Below the pieces are notes generated by a model, which saw nothing but the letters and a program-made list of their open reading frames with translations, was not told the origin of the DNA and did not search any database. A stretch of 64,000 nt of DNA, from NCBI GenBank assembly GCA_023434025.1, contig JAEYTL010000027.1, positions 93,878 to 157,877 on the forward strand. Reading direction: 5' to 3'. The position numbers and the translations under genes were made by a program. Shown here piece by piece: positions 8,240-16,810 of this stretch (position 1 is the first letter of the stretch; every line of letters starts with the position of its first letter). The stretch is from Bacteroidota bacterium (GTDB lineage: Bacteria; Bacteroidota; Bacteroidia; Flavobacteriales; Flavobacteriaceae).

Positions 8240-8821
8240 CTTTCCATACCGAAAATGTCCTACAATCTTATAACTAAACAGACAATCCTCCAAAACCTGA
8301 CCGCCACCAACATTGTGAACAATTAAATTACGTTTGCCGTCGGCTGATTTTTTGTGCGTAACAATACCGATGTGTGGAAGTTTATTGCCAATCATCCATG
8401 TTACGATGTCACCTGTTTTATAATCAGAAGGGTTTTGGGTTATAGCTAGTTTTTGGCCTTTTCGTTCAAAAAATACTTCTAAATTAGGGACTCTTCTGTG
8501 GTCAATGTTGGTATCCGGTTTTTTTAAACCCCATTTTTTCAGATTAGGATATTTTGAAAAATTAGCTTTCAAATCTTCATGCACTTCCTGCTGTAAGTCA
8601 ATGCCCAGTTTGCGATAAGCCCGTATAATGACATCAGTGCAAACGCCTTTGTCTTTTGGAACATCACCATTAGGGTATTTTATGCTTACATAAGAAGGGT
8701 CGTAGGTTACGTTGTCTTTGGTAAGTTCCAAAGCGGCATTGGATAATTTTTGTGAAAACGAACCCGGGTTTAGACAGAGGATCCACAAAAAAAGTGTTGT
8801 AAAAAGAAACTGTATTTTCAT
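8237..8821 (-). CDS. DUF1287 protein, exported, NlpC/P60-like fold suspected
   Basis: A 194-residue exported protein (signal peptide about 1-23) of the DUF1287/YijF group. Cys61 in GVCTDVIIRAYRKLG, His150 in LPHIGIV and His169 in IVHNVGGG are placed as in a papain-like Cys-His pair. The conserved HRRVPNLEVFF lies between them and the protein ends in GHFRY. The group is uncharacterised; peptidase or amidase action on the cell wall is an inference from fold and export. It is divergent from radC (93-bp gap) and convergent with mpl. Confidence 0.8.
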   Translation of the reverse strand: MKIQFLFTTLFLWILCLNPGSFSQKLSNAALELTKDNVTYDPSYVSIKYPNGDVPKDKGVCTDVIIRAYRKLGIDLQQEVHEDLKANFSKYPNLKKWGLKKPDTNIDHRRVPNLEVFFERKGQKLAITQNPSDYKTGDIVTWMIGNKLPHIGIVTHKKSADGKRNLIVHNVGGGQVLEDCLFSYKIVGHFRYGK

Positions 8822-8862
8822 TTTTGAGCGTTTTTATTTCTAACGATTTTTAAAAGAAAATG

Positions 8863-8892
8863 TTGCTTTTAGAAATAATTTGATTAACTTTA
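8863..8892 (+). promoter_or_regulatory. Candidate promoter for radC
   Basis: TTG at 8863-8865, a 19-nt gap, then TAACTTTA at 8885-8892 (one mismatch to TAnnTTTG), 22 bp before the radC ATG. Confidence 0.45.
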
Positions 8893-8914
8893 AGTTCTTT
8901 TAAACGCCAACTAG

Positions 8915-9610
8915 ATGAAATCTAAAACACCCTTTTCAATAAAACATTGGGCAGAAGATGATAAGCCCCGGGAAAAACTCATACTCAAAGGAAAATCTGC
9001 TTTAAGCGACGCTGAGCTGCTAGCCATCATAATCGGTTCCGGCAGCCAGCATGAAAGTGCCGTTGCTTTAAGCAAACGTATTTTGGCTCATGTTCAGAAC
9101 AATCTTAATGCGTTAGGTAAATTATCGGTTAAACAACTGACGGAATTTAAAGGAATCGGCAAAGCAAAGGCTATTTCGGTCATTGCCGCAGCAGAGTTGG
9201 GAAGAAGAAGAAGAACGGAGGAAATGCCGGAATTGTTAAAACTAAATTCAAGTCGCGTCATTTTTAATCTTATGCAACCCATCATCGGAGAATTGCCGCA
9301 TGAAGAATTTTGGGTTTTATACCTCAATAATGCCAATCAAATAATATATAAAGCCCAGCTCAGTAAAGGGGGTATAACCGGTACATTGGTTGATGTTCGG
9401 TTAGTTTTAAAAATGGCATTAGAGCAGAATGCCTTGTCTTTTGTGTTGGTGCACAATCATCCGTCGGGAAAATTATTTGCCAGCGAAGCGGATACAGAGG
9501 TAACCAGAAAAGTTAAATTTGCTGCCAAACAACTAGATATGACACTTCTGGATCATGTTATTATTACCGAAACAGGTTTTTACAGTTTTGCCGATCACGA
9601 AATATTGTGA
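8915..9610 (+). CDS. radC: RadC-family JAB-domain protein
   Basis: The N-terminal half carries the RadC helix-hairpin-helix region (LSDAELLAIIIGSGS, then FKGIGKAKA). The C-terminal JAB/MPN domain keeps the full metal-ligand pattern: His180, His182, Ser190 and Asp193 (VHNHPSG onward). The 231-residue length is usual. The name reflects an early link to DNA repair that was later withdrawn; the true role is unsettled. It is followed by a 243-bp gap in which only repeats of GCGTTTTTG-like words stand out. Confidence 0.92.
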   Translation: MKSKTPFSIKHWAEDDKPREKLILKGKSALSDAELLAIIIGSGSQHESAVALSKRILAHVQNNLNALGKLSVKQLTEFKGIGKAKAISVIAAAELGRRRRTEEMPELLKLNSSRVIFNLMQPIIGELPHEEFWVLYLNNANQIIYKAQLSKGGITGTLVDVRLVLKMALEQNALSFVLVHNHPSGKLFASEADTEVTRKVKFAAKQLDMTLLDHVIITETGFYSFADHEIL

Positions 9611-9853
9611 ACTAAATTGCCTAAAAGGGAGAAACAGATTGCAATGAAGTGATTTCAGAAAGTCTTTGTTCCGCAAAAGTTTTTGTGTGCGTTTTTGTTT
9701 TGCGATGATTTTATGCGTTTTTGAGGTCTTGACGGGTAAATTTGCCTGAAACCGTAGTCAGTTATATGATTAGGTTATTAAGTTAATTTTTAGAATAGAT
9801 TAACAACTCGTTTTTTAAATTATCAGTATCTTTCCAACGCTAATTAAAACGGA

Positions 9854-10483
9854 ATGATTTACACCAAAGATTTAACTTTTTCATTTAACGAGTCAACACA
9901 GTTTTTTTTCCCGGATATCAAAAGCAGCTCATCAGAAGCATTGCTTATTACGGGGAGTTCCGGAAAAGGAAAAACCACCTTATTACATCTTTTGGGAGGG
10001 TTATTGCGACCAAAATCGGGTTCTGTTTCTATTCAGGACACTACCATTTCTTCCTTGTCTGAAAAAGAGTTGGATCGTTTTCGAGGGAAAAACATTGGTT
10101 TAGTTTTGCAGCAATCACATTTTGTAGCTTCTTTGAATGTGCTCGAAAACGTGGTGTTGGCGTCATGGTTAGCCACCGGGAAAAAAGCTACAGCGAAAGC
10201 AAAATCGCTGTTAAAGGAATTAGATTTAGAAGATCAGATGCATAAATTGCCTTCTGATTTAAGTGTCGGGCAACAGCAGCGTGTTTCGATAGCCAGGGCT
10301 TTAATTAATGAACCAAAACTACTTCTGGCCGATGAACCGACTTCAAGTCTGGATGATGAAAATGCAGAAAGGGTAGCGGATTTACTGGCTCATTTGTCTA
10401 AAGAGTATAAGGCTTCACTGATAATTGTAACACATGACCAACGCTTAAAAGATAAATTTTCTAACCAGCTAAATTTAAATTAA
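9854..10483 (+). CDS. ABC transporter ATP-binding protein (LolD/MacB type)
   Basis: A 209-residue cytoplasmic ATPase. Walker A is GSSGKGKT at residues 34-41, the Q-loop QQSHF at 86-90, the signature LSVGQQQR at 136-143, Walker B LLLADEP at 156-162, and the switch His in VTHDQ near the C-terminus. The SxLD after Walker B and the small size match the LolD/MacB/FtsE group, which power FtsX-like permeases. The permease follows after a single base, so the two are translationally linked. A TATCTTTC sequence about 20 bp upstream is only a weak -7 box. Confidence 0.9.
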   Translation: MIYTKDLTFSFNESTQFFFPDIKSSSSEALLITGSSGKGKTTLLHLLGGLLRPKSGSVSIQDTTISSLSEKELDRFRGKNIGLVLQQSHFVASLNVLENVVLASWLATGKKATAKAKSLLKELDLEDQMHKLPSDLSVGQQQRVSIARALINEPKLLLADEPTSSLDDENAERVADLLAHLSKEYKASLIIVTHDQRLKDKFSNQLNLN

Positions 10484-10484
10484 A

Positions 10485-11861
10485 ATGATTGGAAAATTAG
10501 CATGGAAAAACCTTTGGTTTAAACCATTAAATACGGTGTTGAGTTTGGTTTTGCTAACCGCTTCGGTAGCCATAATTTCATTGTTGATTTTGTTGCAGGA
10601 GCAATTTGAGAAACAATTTTCGAGCAATATTGACGGTGTTGATCTGGTTTTGGGAGCACAAGGAAGTCCGCTTCAGTTAATACTTTCTTCGGTCTATCAC
10701 GTGGATGCCCCAACCGGAAACATTGATTACAAAGAAGCAGAAGTCTGGATGAAACACCCGTTTGTAGAAACAGCTATTCCATTGGCTTTTGGAGATAATT
10801 ACCGTGGATTTAAAATTGTAGGAACAACGCCCGATTATATCAAAAAATATACGGCAACTATTGCTGAAGGAAAAGTGTTTGAAAAGAATTTTGAAGTGGT
10901 GATCGGAAGTGAAATTGCCCGAAAGCTTAACATTAAATTAGGCGACAAGTTTTTTGGAACACATGGTGATGCCGAAGAAGGACATGTGCATGAGGAATAT
11001 GCCTATGTGGTTGTGGGAATTGCTTCGCCAACCGGAAAAGTAATTGATAATTTGATTTTGTGTACGATAGAAAGTGTTTGGGAAATGCATTCCGGACATG
11101 ATCACGGAGATACTTCTCATTCTGAAAATCAGAATCCGCCACACGGAGAAGAAGGCCATGTGCACGTCGATGGAGATGAACATGACCATGATGACCACGT
11201 TCATGATGAAAATTGTGATCACAATCATGAAGTTGCTGAGAATCCTGCCCATGGCGAAGAAGGACATGTGCATGAAGAAGGAGATGACCATGATTACGAA
11301 CACGATCATGAAACGAAAGAAATTACGGCCGTTTTAGTGAAGTTTAAAAATAAAATGGGAATTATTTCCTGGCCGCGGATGATTGCACAAAATACCAAAA
11401 TGCAGGCAGCACTTCCGGCAATTGAAATTAATCGGTTGTTTTCTCTGTTTGGCATCGGTTTACAGGCATTACATTATTTGGCTTACGGAATCATGTTGAT
11501 TTCCGGAATCAGTATTTTCATTGCTTTGTACAACCGGTTGAAAGAGCGAAAATATGAGTTTGCATTGTTACGGGTTTCCGGTGCGTCACGAATTCAGATG
11601 TTGGGGATGGTGCTGTTTGAAAGTTTACTGTTATGCATAGTAGGGTTTGTTTTTGGTACGCTTTTTGGAAGATTAGCATTAGTTCTGATTTCCGGTACGA
11701 CCGACGAACAATTTAAAATGGCATTTAACCCGATGACAATAATCTGGGAAAAAGAGGGAATTTTGTTTCTGGTCACTATCTTTGTCGGGATTTTAGCTGC
11801 CGTGATTCCTGCAGTAAAAGCTTATCGGTTAAATATTTCAAAAACATTGGCAAATGCGTAA
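10485..11861 (+). CDS. FtsX/MacB-like ABC permease with histidine-rich extracytoplasmic insertion
   Basis: A 458-residue permease: one N-terminal membrane helix (about 15-36), a large extracytoplasmic domain, then three C-terminal helices with the FtsX-type sequence YNRLKERKYEFALLRVSGAS between the first two. Residues about 199-277 form a hydrophilic insertion with 19 histidines in about 78 residues, plus many Asp and Glu. The block NP(P/A)HGEEGHVH occurs twice within it, and EEGHVH occurs a third time near residue 167, suggesting internal duplication. Such loops bind Zn2+, Cu2+, Ni2+ or Co2+. It overlaps the next gene by 8 bp, so ATPase, permease and CxxC protein form one operon. Metal binding is inferred from composition. 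Confidence 0.87.
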   Translation: MIGKLAWKNLWFKPLNTVLSLVLLTASVAIISLLILLQEQFEKQFSSNIDGVDLVLGAQGSPLQLILSSVYHVDAPTGNIDYKEAEVWMKHPFVETAIPLAFGDNYRGFKIVGTTPDYIKKYTATIAEGKVFEKNFEVVIGSEIARKLNIKLGDKFFGTHGDAEEGHVHEEYAYVVVGIASPTGKVIDNLILCTIESVWEMHSGHDHGDTSHSENQNPPHGEEGHVHVDGDEHDHDDHVHDENCDHNHEVAENPAHGEEGHVHEEGDDHDYEHDHETKEITAVLVKFKNKMGIISWPRMIAQNTKMQAALPAIEINRLFSLFGIGLQALHYLAYGIMLISGISIFIALYNRLKERKYEFALLRVSGASRIQMLGMVLFESLLLCIVGFVFGTLFGRLALVLISGTTDEQFKMAFNPMTIIWEKEGILFLVTIFVGILAAVIPAVKAYRLNISKTLANA

Positions 11862-12426
11862 AATTTATATCTTTTTTATTCTGTTATTCGGAGTTTTAAT
11901 TGTCATGGATTCTTCATTAGAAGTAAAATATCCTTTTTCCAATACAAAGCCTGCTGCCAATGTCTTTGTTCAAAAGGCCGGCTTTATTTCTTCTTTTGAA
12001 TGGCAACGCAGCGGTGCAGAAGAAGATTTATTCACACAAGTAAAACCTGATACATTATCATGGAAACTGTTAGGCGTAATCAAATACATTAAAAAACCGG
12101 ACAAAGATTATCCGGATGGTGTGATGTTTCCGATTATAAATTCTGATTTAAAAGCCAAAAACAAAAAGAAGATTGTGATGAGCGGTTTCATTATTCCGAT
12201 TGATAATGTGTCGTATGCATTGAGTAAGAACGTTTTTGCTTCCTGTTTTTTCTGTGGTCAGGCCGGGCCGGAAACCATTATGGGGATCAAGTTTAAAGGA
12301 CCGACACCAAAGTTGAAAACAGACCAATATGTAACGATGGAAGGAACTTTCCGCTACAATGACAATGATGTAAACGATTGGATCTACCATATTGAAAACG
12401 CAGTAATCGTGAAAGGCGGAAAATAA
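11854..12426 (+). CDS. DUF3299-like exported protein with CxxC motif
   Basis: A 190-residue protein with an N-terminal hydrophobic segment (about 4-18) acting as signal or anchor. The core is SGFIIPID (110-117) followed by ASCFFCGQAGPETIM, with Cys131 and Cys134 as a CxxC pair, and ends in a strand-rich segment with DWIYHIENA. This pattern resembles the DUF3299 family, recognised by eye only. The start overlaps the permease stop by 8 bp, so it is almost surely part of the same ABC system. A role as periplasmic metal-binding or redox partner is inferred; other roles are possible. Confidence 0.7.
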   Translation: MRKIYIFFILLFGVLIVMDSSLEVKYPFSNTKPAANVFVQKAGFISSFEWQRSGAEEDLFTQVKPDTLSWKLLGVIKYIKKPDKDYPDGVMFPIINSDLKAKNKKKIVMSGFIIPIDNVSYALSKNVFASCFFCGQAGPETIMGIKFKGPTPKLKTDQYVTMEGTFRYNDNDVNDWIYHIENAVIVKGGK

Positions 12427-12467
12427 AAGAAAGCCAATTTTTTTATTGCCAATCCATATTTTTTAAA

Positions 12468-13160
12468 ATGAAACTTTTCCAGCATAAATCAGACATTTTT
12501 TTTGACCTGGATCACACTTTGTGGGATTTTGAAAAAAACTCTGCGTTGGCTTTCAGCACTATTTTTGAAAAACATCAATTGGAGTTGGATTTAGATGACT
12601 TTCTGAATTATTATATCCCTGCAAACCTCAAGTTTTGGAAGTTATACAGAGAAGATAAGATTTCGCAGGAAGAGCTCCGTTATCAACGCCTGAAAGAGGT
12701 TTTTGATTCGATGGAAAAAGTGGTTGAGGATGACCTGATTCACCTTCTTTCGGAGGAGTATATTCACTATTTACCGCAGTTTAATCATTTATATGAGGGA
12801 GCATTTGAAATTTTAGACTATCTGTATCCAAAGTATAACCTTCACATTATTACCAATGGTTTTCAGTCTGTTCAGGACGGTAAAATGAAAAATGCCAACC
12901 TTTCAAAATATTTTAAAACCATCACAAATTCTGAAACGGCAGGTGTAAAAAAGCCTAATCCGATTATTTTTAACCATGCTGTACAATCTGCCAATACCGA
13001 AAAAGAAAGATCGCTGATGATTGGTGATAGTTGGGAGGCGGATATCGAGGGAGCCCTGAATAGTGGAATTGATGCTATTTTTTTTAATGAATTTAACCTT
13101 CCTGTTGAAAATAATTTTCCGCAGGTAAATCATTTATTACACTTAAAGAATTATCTTTAA
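12468..13160 (+). CDS. YjjG-family noncanonical pyrimidine nucleotidase (HAD superfamily)
   Basis: A 230-residue cytoplasmic HAD phosphatase. Motif I is FFDLDHTLWD with nucleophile Asp13 and acid Asp15, motif II is ITNGF, the motif III lysine lies in GVKKPNP, and motif IV is MIGDSWEADIEGA. An all-helical cap lies between I and II. The DHTLWDFEKN start is typical of the YjjG group, which clears non-canonical pyrimidine nucleoside monophosphates; the substrate is inferred from that group. It starts 42 bp after the ABC operon and may be read through from it. Confidence 0.85.
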   Translation: MKLFQHKSDIFFDLDHTLWDFEKNSALAFSTIFEKHQLELDLDDFLNYYIPANLKFWKLYREDKISQEELRYQRLKEVFDSMEKVVEDDLIHLLSEEYIHYLPQFNHLYEGAFEILDYLYPKYNLHIITNGFQSVQDGKMKNANLSKYFKTITNSETAGVKKPNPIIFNHAVQSANTEKERSLMIGDSWEADIEGALNSGIDAIFFNEFNLPVENNFPQVNHLLHLKNYL

Positions 13161-13177
13161 CCTTATTTATTTTTGAG

Positions 13178-13939
13178 ATGAAAAAAATGCTCCTTTTAGT
13201 TTTGTTGTGCAGTTCGGTTCAGTTTTTTGCCCAAAGCCTGAACAATTATCAGTATGTCATAGTTCCCGTAAAGTTTAATGATTTTGATAGTGAAAATCAA
13301 TATCGTTTAAATACCATTACCAAATTTAATCTGGAAAAGATGGGTTTTATTGCTTTCTATGAGAACACAAACATTCCGGTTGAAATACTCAGTCAGCGAT
13401 GTGATATCTTAACCGTAGATGTTGTAAAAGACAATAAGCTTTTTTGGACAAAAGTATTTGTGGTTTTTAAAGATTGCTACGGAAAAGTTATTCATCAGAG
13501 TGAAGTTGGAAAAACTAAGGAGAAAGAACTTAAAGAAGCTTATCCAAAAGCCTTGAACGAGGCTTTCCAGTCACTTTTTGCGTTGAATTATAAATTCAAT
13601 GGAACAAAAAACAGTGCCGCAAAAGTTATTACAGATCAGGCAGTTGCTCCTAAAGTTGCTGTTTCAACCGAAAAACAGCAAAACAGTTTACCCAGTTCGG
13701 TTCCTGACACAACGGATTATTCAAAATTATTATTTGCCCAGCCCACTCCAAACGGTTATCAGTTGATTGATTCTACGCCAAAAGTAATTTTCAAGTTGTT
13801 TAAGACTGACAGTCCTTCGATGTTTTTAGCTCAAAAAGAAGGGCAGAACGGAGTTGTTTCATTAAAAGACGGTAGTTGGTTTTTTGAATATCAGGAAAAC
13901 GAAAAGGTAATTTCAGAGAAATTAGAAATTAAATTCTAA
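13178..13939 (+). CDS. Exported protein of unknown function
   Basis: A 253-residue protein with a clear signal peptide (MKKMLLLVLLCSSVQFFAQ). The mature N-terminus (YQYVIVPVKFNDFDSENQYR) and the helical segment KEAYPKALNEAFQSLFALN suggest a compact alpha/beta domain of about 110 residues. A Ser/Gln/Val-rich linker (about 145-185) and a C-terminal beta-rich domain follow. No lipobox cysteine or catalytic motif is seen. It lies 17 bp after the nucleotidase gene, and its last 4 bases overlap the end of rarA on the other strand. Not recognised; function left open. Confidence 0.75.
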   Translation: MKKMLLLVLLCSSVQFFAQSLNNYQYVIVPVKFNDFDSENQYRLNTITKFNLEKMGFIAFYENTNIPVEILSQRCDILTVDVVKDNKLFWTKVFVVFKDCYGKVIHQSEVGKTKEKELKEAYPKALNEAFQSLFALNYKFNGTKNSAAKVITDQAVAPKVAVSTEKQQNSLPSSVPDTTDYSKLLFAQPTPNGYQLIDSTPKVIFKLFKTDSPSMFLAQKEGQNGVVSLKDGSWFFEYQENEKVISEKLEIKF

Positions 13940-15213
13940 TAACCATATTTATCTTTCCAACGGTTTTTTAAAAAATTCCGCAGCTCTTTTTCTCTCGCAT
14001 TATTCCCGGGTTCATAAAATGAGGTGTTCTGAATTTCATCCGGCAGAAATTCCTGTTCGGCAAAATTATTTTCAAAATCGTGTGCGTATTTATATTCATC
14101 GCCGTAACCTAATTCTTTCATCAGTTTGGTAGGGGCGTTCCGCAAATGCAGAGGAACAGGTAAATCGCCGGTTTGTTTAACGATTTGTTGTGCTTTGCCA
14201 ATGGCCATATAGCTCGCATTGCTTTTAGCAGAAGTGGCTAAATAAATAGCACATTGACTGAGAATGATCCTGCTTTCAGGGTAACCAATCGTTGTGACAG
14301 CCTGAAAGGTATTATTCGCCATTATCAATGCTGTCGGATTGGCATTGCCGATATCTTCGCTGGCTAGAATGAGCATTCTGCGGGCAATGAATTTTACATC
14401 TTCACCGCCTTCAATCATTCGGGCCAGCCAATATACGGCACCATTCGGGTCGCTTCCGCGGATGGATTTGATAAAAGCAGAAACAATATCGTAATGCTGT
14501 TCGCCGGTTTTGTCATACAAAACCGTATTTTTCTGAACCAACTGCATTACCTTTTCATTGGTAATTTTAATTTGATCGGATTCTGCAGCATTGATAATCA
14601 GTTCGAAAATATTGAGGAGCTTTCTGCCGTCACCTCCGGAAAGCCGCAATAAAGCTTCTGTTTCGGCCAGATCTATATGTTTTGTTTTTAAGATTGTGTC
14701 CTGTTTGATAGCACGGTGTAATAATTGTTCTAAATCTTCTTTGGAAAATGCGTTCAGAATATAAACCTGACATCTTGACAAAAGGGCGGGAATAACTTCA
14801 AAGCTCGGATTTTCGGTGGTAGCTCCGATCAATGTAATCCATCCTTTTTCAACGGCAGCCAACAATGAATCTTGTTGTGATTTGCTGAACCGGTGAATCT
14901 CGTCGATAAACAAAATTGGGTTTTTAGCGGTAAATAAACCACCACTGGCTTTTGCTTTTTCAATCACTTCGCGAATATCTTTTACCCCTGAATTGATAGC
15001 ACTCAGCGTAAAAAAAGGACGCTTACTTTCTTGTGCCATGATTTGTGCTAAAGTCGTTTTTCCGGTTCCGGGTGGTCCCCATAAAATCAAACTCGGAATG
15101 ATTCCTTTGGCAATCTGGTGGGTCAGCGAACCTTGTTCGCCGACCAAGTGCAACTGGCTGATGTACTCTGATAATTGTTGTGGCCGGATGCGTTCGGCAA
15201 GTGGTGCTTCCAT
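13936..15213 (-). CDS. rarA: Replication-associated recombination protein A (AAA+ ATPase)
   Basis: Clamp-loader-like AAA+ ATPase acting at stalled replication forks (RarA/MgsA, Mgs1/WRNIP1 family). Walker A GPPGTGKTT is at residues 46-54, Walker B LFIDEIHRF around 101-109, and sensor 1 IGATTENPSF near 130. The C-terminal half has the MgsA-type IRGSDPNGAVYWLARM and DIGNANP motifs. The 425-residue length is standard. The ATG at 15213 gives the family start MEAPLAERIRP. Its stop codon overlaps that of the convergent gene by 3 bases, so no separate terminator fits there. Confidence 0.95.
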   Translation of the reverse strand: MEAPLAERIRPQQLSEYISQLHLVGEQGSLTHQIAKGIIPSLILWGPPGTGKTTLAQIMAQESKRPFFTLSAINSGVKDIREVIEKAKASGGLFTAKNPILFIDEIHRFSKSQQDSLLAAVEKGWITLIGATTENPSFEVIPALLSRCQVYILNAFSKEDLEQLLHRAIKQDTILKTKHIDLAETEALLRLSGGDGRKLLNIFELIINAAESDQIKITNEKVMQLVQKNTVLYDKTGEQHYDIVSAFIKSIRGSDPNGAVYWLARMIEGGEDVKFIARRMLILASEDIGNANPTALIMANNTFQAVTTIGYPESRIILSQCAIYLATSAKSNASYMAIGKAQQIVKQTGDLPVPLHLRNAPTKLMKELGYGDEYKYAHDFENNFAEQEFLPDEIQNTSFYEPGNNAREKELRNFLKNRWKDKYGY

Positions 15214-15264
15214 GGTGTAAAAATACTGATTTCTGACAAAAAAGCACTATTTTCGTTTTGGTTG

Positions 15265-15272
15265 TATTTTTG
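15265..15272 (+). promoter_or_regulatory. -7 promoter box for the rhomboid gene
   Basis: TATTTTTG is an exact TAnnTTTG match 14 bp before the ATG at 15286. No -33 TTTG is seen at 19-21 nt upstream. Confidence 0.4.
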
Positions 15273-15285
15273 ATAAGAGGTCTGT

Positions 15286-16041
15286 ATGAAACAAAATTCC
15301 TTTATTTTTTCAACTTCTGTTATTGCCTGGCCTTTATTCTTTGTACTGGCTCTGTGGATTGTTTTCTGGGTGGAAGTCCGGTTCAGAATCGATTTAAGCA
15401 GTTATGGTATTCTCCCCCGAACGTTAAGCGGATTAAAAGGGATTATTTTAAGCCCGTTTTTACATGGAGATATTAAACATTTATATAATAATTCGATCCC
15501 GTTATTATTCTTAATTGCTGTTTTACGCTATTTCTACAGAGAAGTTTCGTTGCAGGTTTTAGTGTTTGGAATTTTGGCTTCAGGTCTCGGAACATGGTTG
15601 ATTGGCAGAGAAAGCTATCATATCGGTGCAAGCGGATTAATTTATGTTCTGGTTAGTTTTATTTTTTTTAAAGGTATTCAAACGCAATATTATCGATTGG
15701 TTGCCTTGTCTTTAGTAATCGTCATGTTATATGGTGGAATGGTATGGTATATTTTTCCCGAAGTTGAAAACGGTATTTCCTGGGAAGGACATTTGTCCGG
15801 ATTCATCACCGGATTTTTATTTTCACTGTTATACAAAGCTGAAAAATACAAAAAACCAATTCGTTATGAATGGGAGAAACCGGATTTTAATCCTGAAAAC
15901 GATCCGTTTATGAAGCATTTTGACGAGCATGGTAACTTTGTCAACACCCCTAAACCTGAAGAGACAGAAGCTGATTTCACTTTTTTCAACATCGATGAAA
16001 AGGTGTTTTATGAGTTCAAACCGAAAAAAGAGGAGGAGTGA
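15286..16041 (+). CDS. Rhomboid-family intramembrane serine protease
   Basis: A polytopic protease that cleaves membrane helices. The nucleophile motif GASG lies at residues 114-117 (Ser116) and the partner histidine is His169 in WEGHLSGF; the first-half motif HLYNNSIPL is also present. About six helices occupy residues 12-182, followed by a charged cytoplasmic tail rich in Asp, Glu and Pro (about 185-251). It converges with rlmB with only 3 bp between the stop codons. The natural substrate is unknown. Confidence 0.9.
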   Translation: MKQNSFIFSTSVIAWPLFFVLALWIVFWVEVRFRIDLSSYGILPRTLSGLKGIILSPFLHGDIKHLYNNSIPLLFLIAVLRYFYREVSLQVLVFGILASGLGTWLIGRESYHIGASGLIYVLVSFIFFKGIQTQYYRLVALSLVIVMLYGGMVWYIFPEVENGISWEGHLSGFITGFLFSLLYKAEKYKKPIRYEWEKPDFNPENDPFMKHFDEHGNFVNTPKPEETEADFTFFNIDEKVFYEFKPKKEEE

Positions 16042-16044
16042 TGA

Positions 16045-16782
16045 TTATTGTCTTCTCTGTCTGACCACTTCATACAAAAAAGCTCCGCAGGCAACCGAAA
16101 CATTCAACGAAGCAATCGTTCCGAACATCGGCAATTTTGCTTTTTCATCCACGATTTTCAGAACCGACGGGTTAATGCCACGATCTTCGCTCCCCATGAT
16201 GATAGCCAGCGGTTCGTTGAGCGATAAGTCATAAATAGAATCCTCTGTTTTTTCGGTGGCGGCAATGATTTTAACCCCGGAACCCTGAAGATAAAAAATA
16301 GCATCTTTGATATGTTCTACTTTGCAGATGGGAACGTTAAAAACCGCTCCGGCACTGGTTTTAACCGTGTCTCCGTTTACTGGTGCAGCACCTTGTTTGC
16401 CGATAATAATGCCGTCAACACCGGTGCATTCGGCTGTACGGATAATAGCTCCGAAATTTCGGGCATCAGAAAGTTGGTCTAACATAAGAAACAGTGGTGT
16501 TTTTCCATTTTCAAGCACCTTGGAAATCAAGCTTTCCAGGTCGTGAAAATTTACAGGGGCAATGGTTGCCACGGCACCTTGGTGGTTTTTAGAAGTAAGA
16601 CGGTTGAGTTTTTCAACCGGAACATACGTGAAATTCACTTTGTGCGATTTCATTACTTTCATTAAATCACGCATTAAATCGCTCTGAGCATCTTTTTGCA
16701 AAAATACTTTGTCAATTTCTTTACCGGCCTGAATAGCTTCTATAATCGCCCTGATCCCAAAAATCTGATTGTCTTTATCCAT
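16045..16782 (-). CDS. rlmB: 23S rRNA 2'-O-ribose methyltransferase, RlmB/TrmH (SpoU) family
   Basis: SPOUT methyltransferase, 245 residues. An N-terminal substrate-binding domain (GIRAIIEAIQ) precedes the knotted catalytic domain with motif 1 DARNFGAIIRTAE, motif 2 IMGSEDRG and motif 3 LNVSVACGAFLYE. The E. coli homologue modifies G2251 of 23S rRNA. The start at 16782 is chosen because MDKDNQIFGIRA is the family N-terminus; a longer reading from 16929 would add 49 atypical residues and overlap the upstream gene. It lies 28 bp after the Omp85-like gene. Confidence 0.93.
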   Translation of the reverse strand: MDKDNQIFGIRAIIEAIQAGKEIDKVFLQKDAQSDLMRDLMKVMKSHKVNFTYVPVEKLNRLTSKNHQGAVATIAPVNFHDLESLISKVLENGKTPLFLMLDQLSDARNFGAIIRTAECTGVDGIIIGKQGAAPVNGDTVKTSAGAVFNVPICKVEHIKDAIFYLQGSGVKIIAATEKTEDSIYDLSLNEPLAIIMGSEDRGINPSVLKIVDEKAKLPMFGTIASLNVSVACGAFLYEVVRQRRQ

Positions 16783-16810
16783 GCGGCAAAGGTATGATTT
16801 CTTTGTAAAC

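Noticed and set aside
10938..11309. Antisense reading frame rich in Met and Ile opposite the permease
   Set aside because: It mirrors the His/Asp-rich low-complexity loop; no start context or homology is visible.
11074..11337. Second-frame reading inside the permease
   Set aside because: A by-product of the repetitive His-rich codons; the main frame is intact on both sides, so no frameshift is implied.
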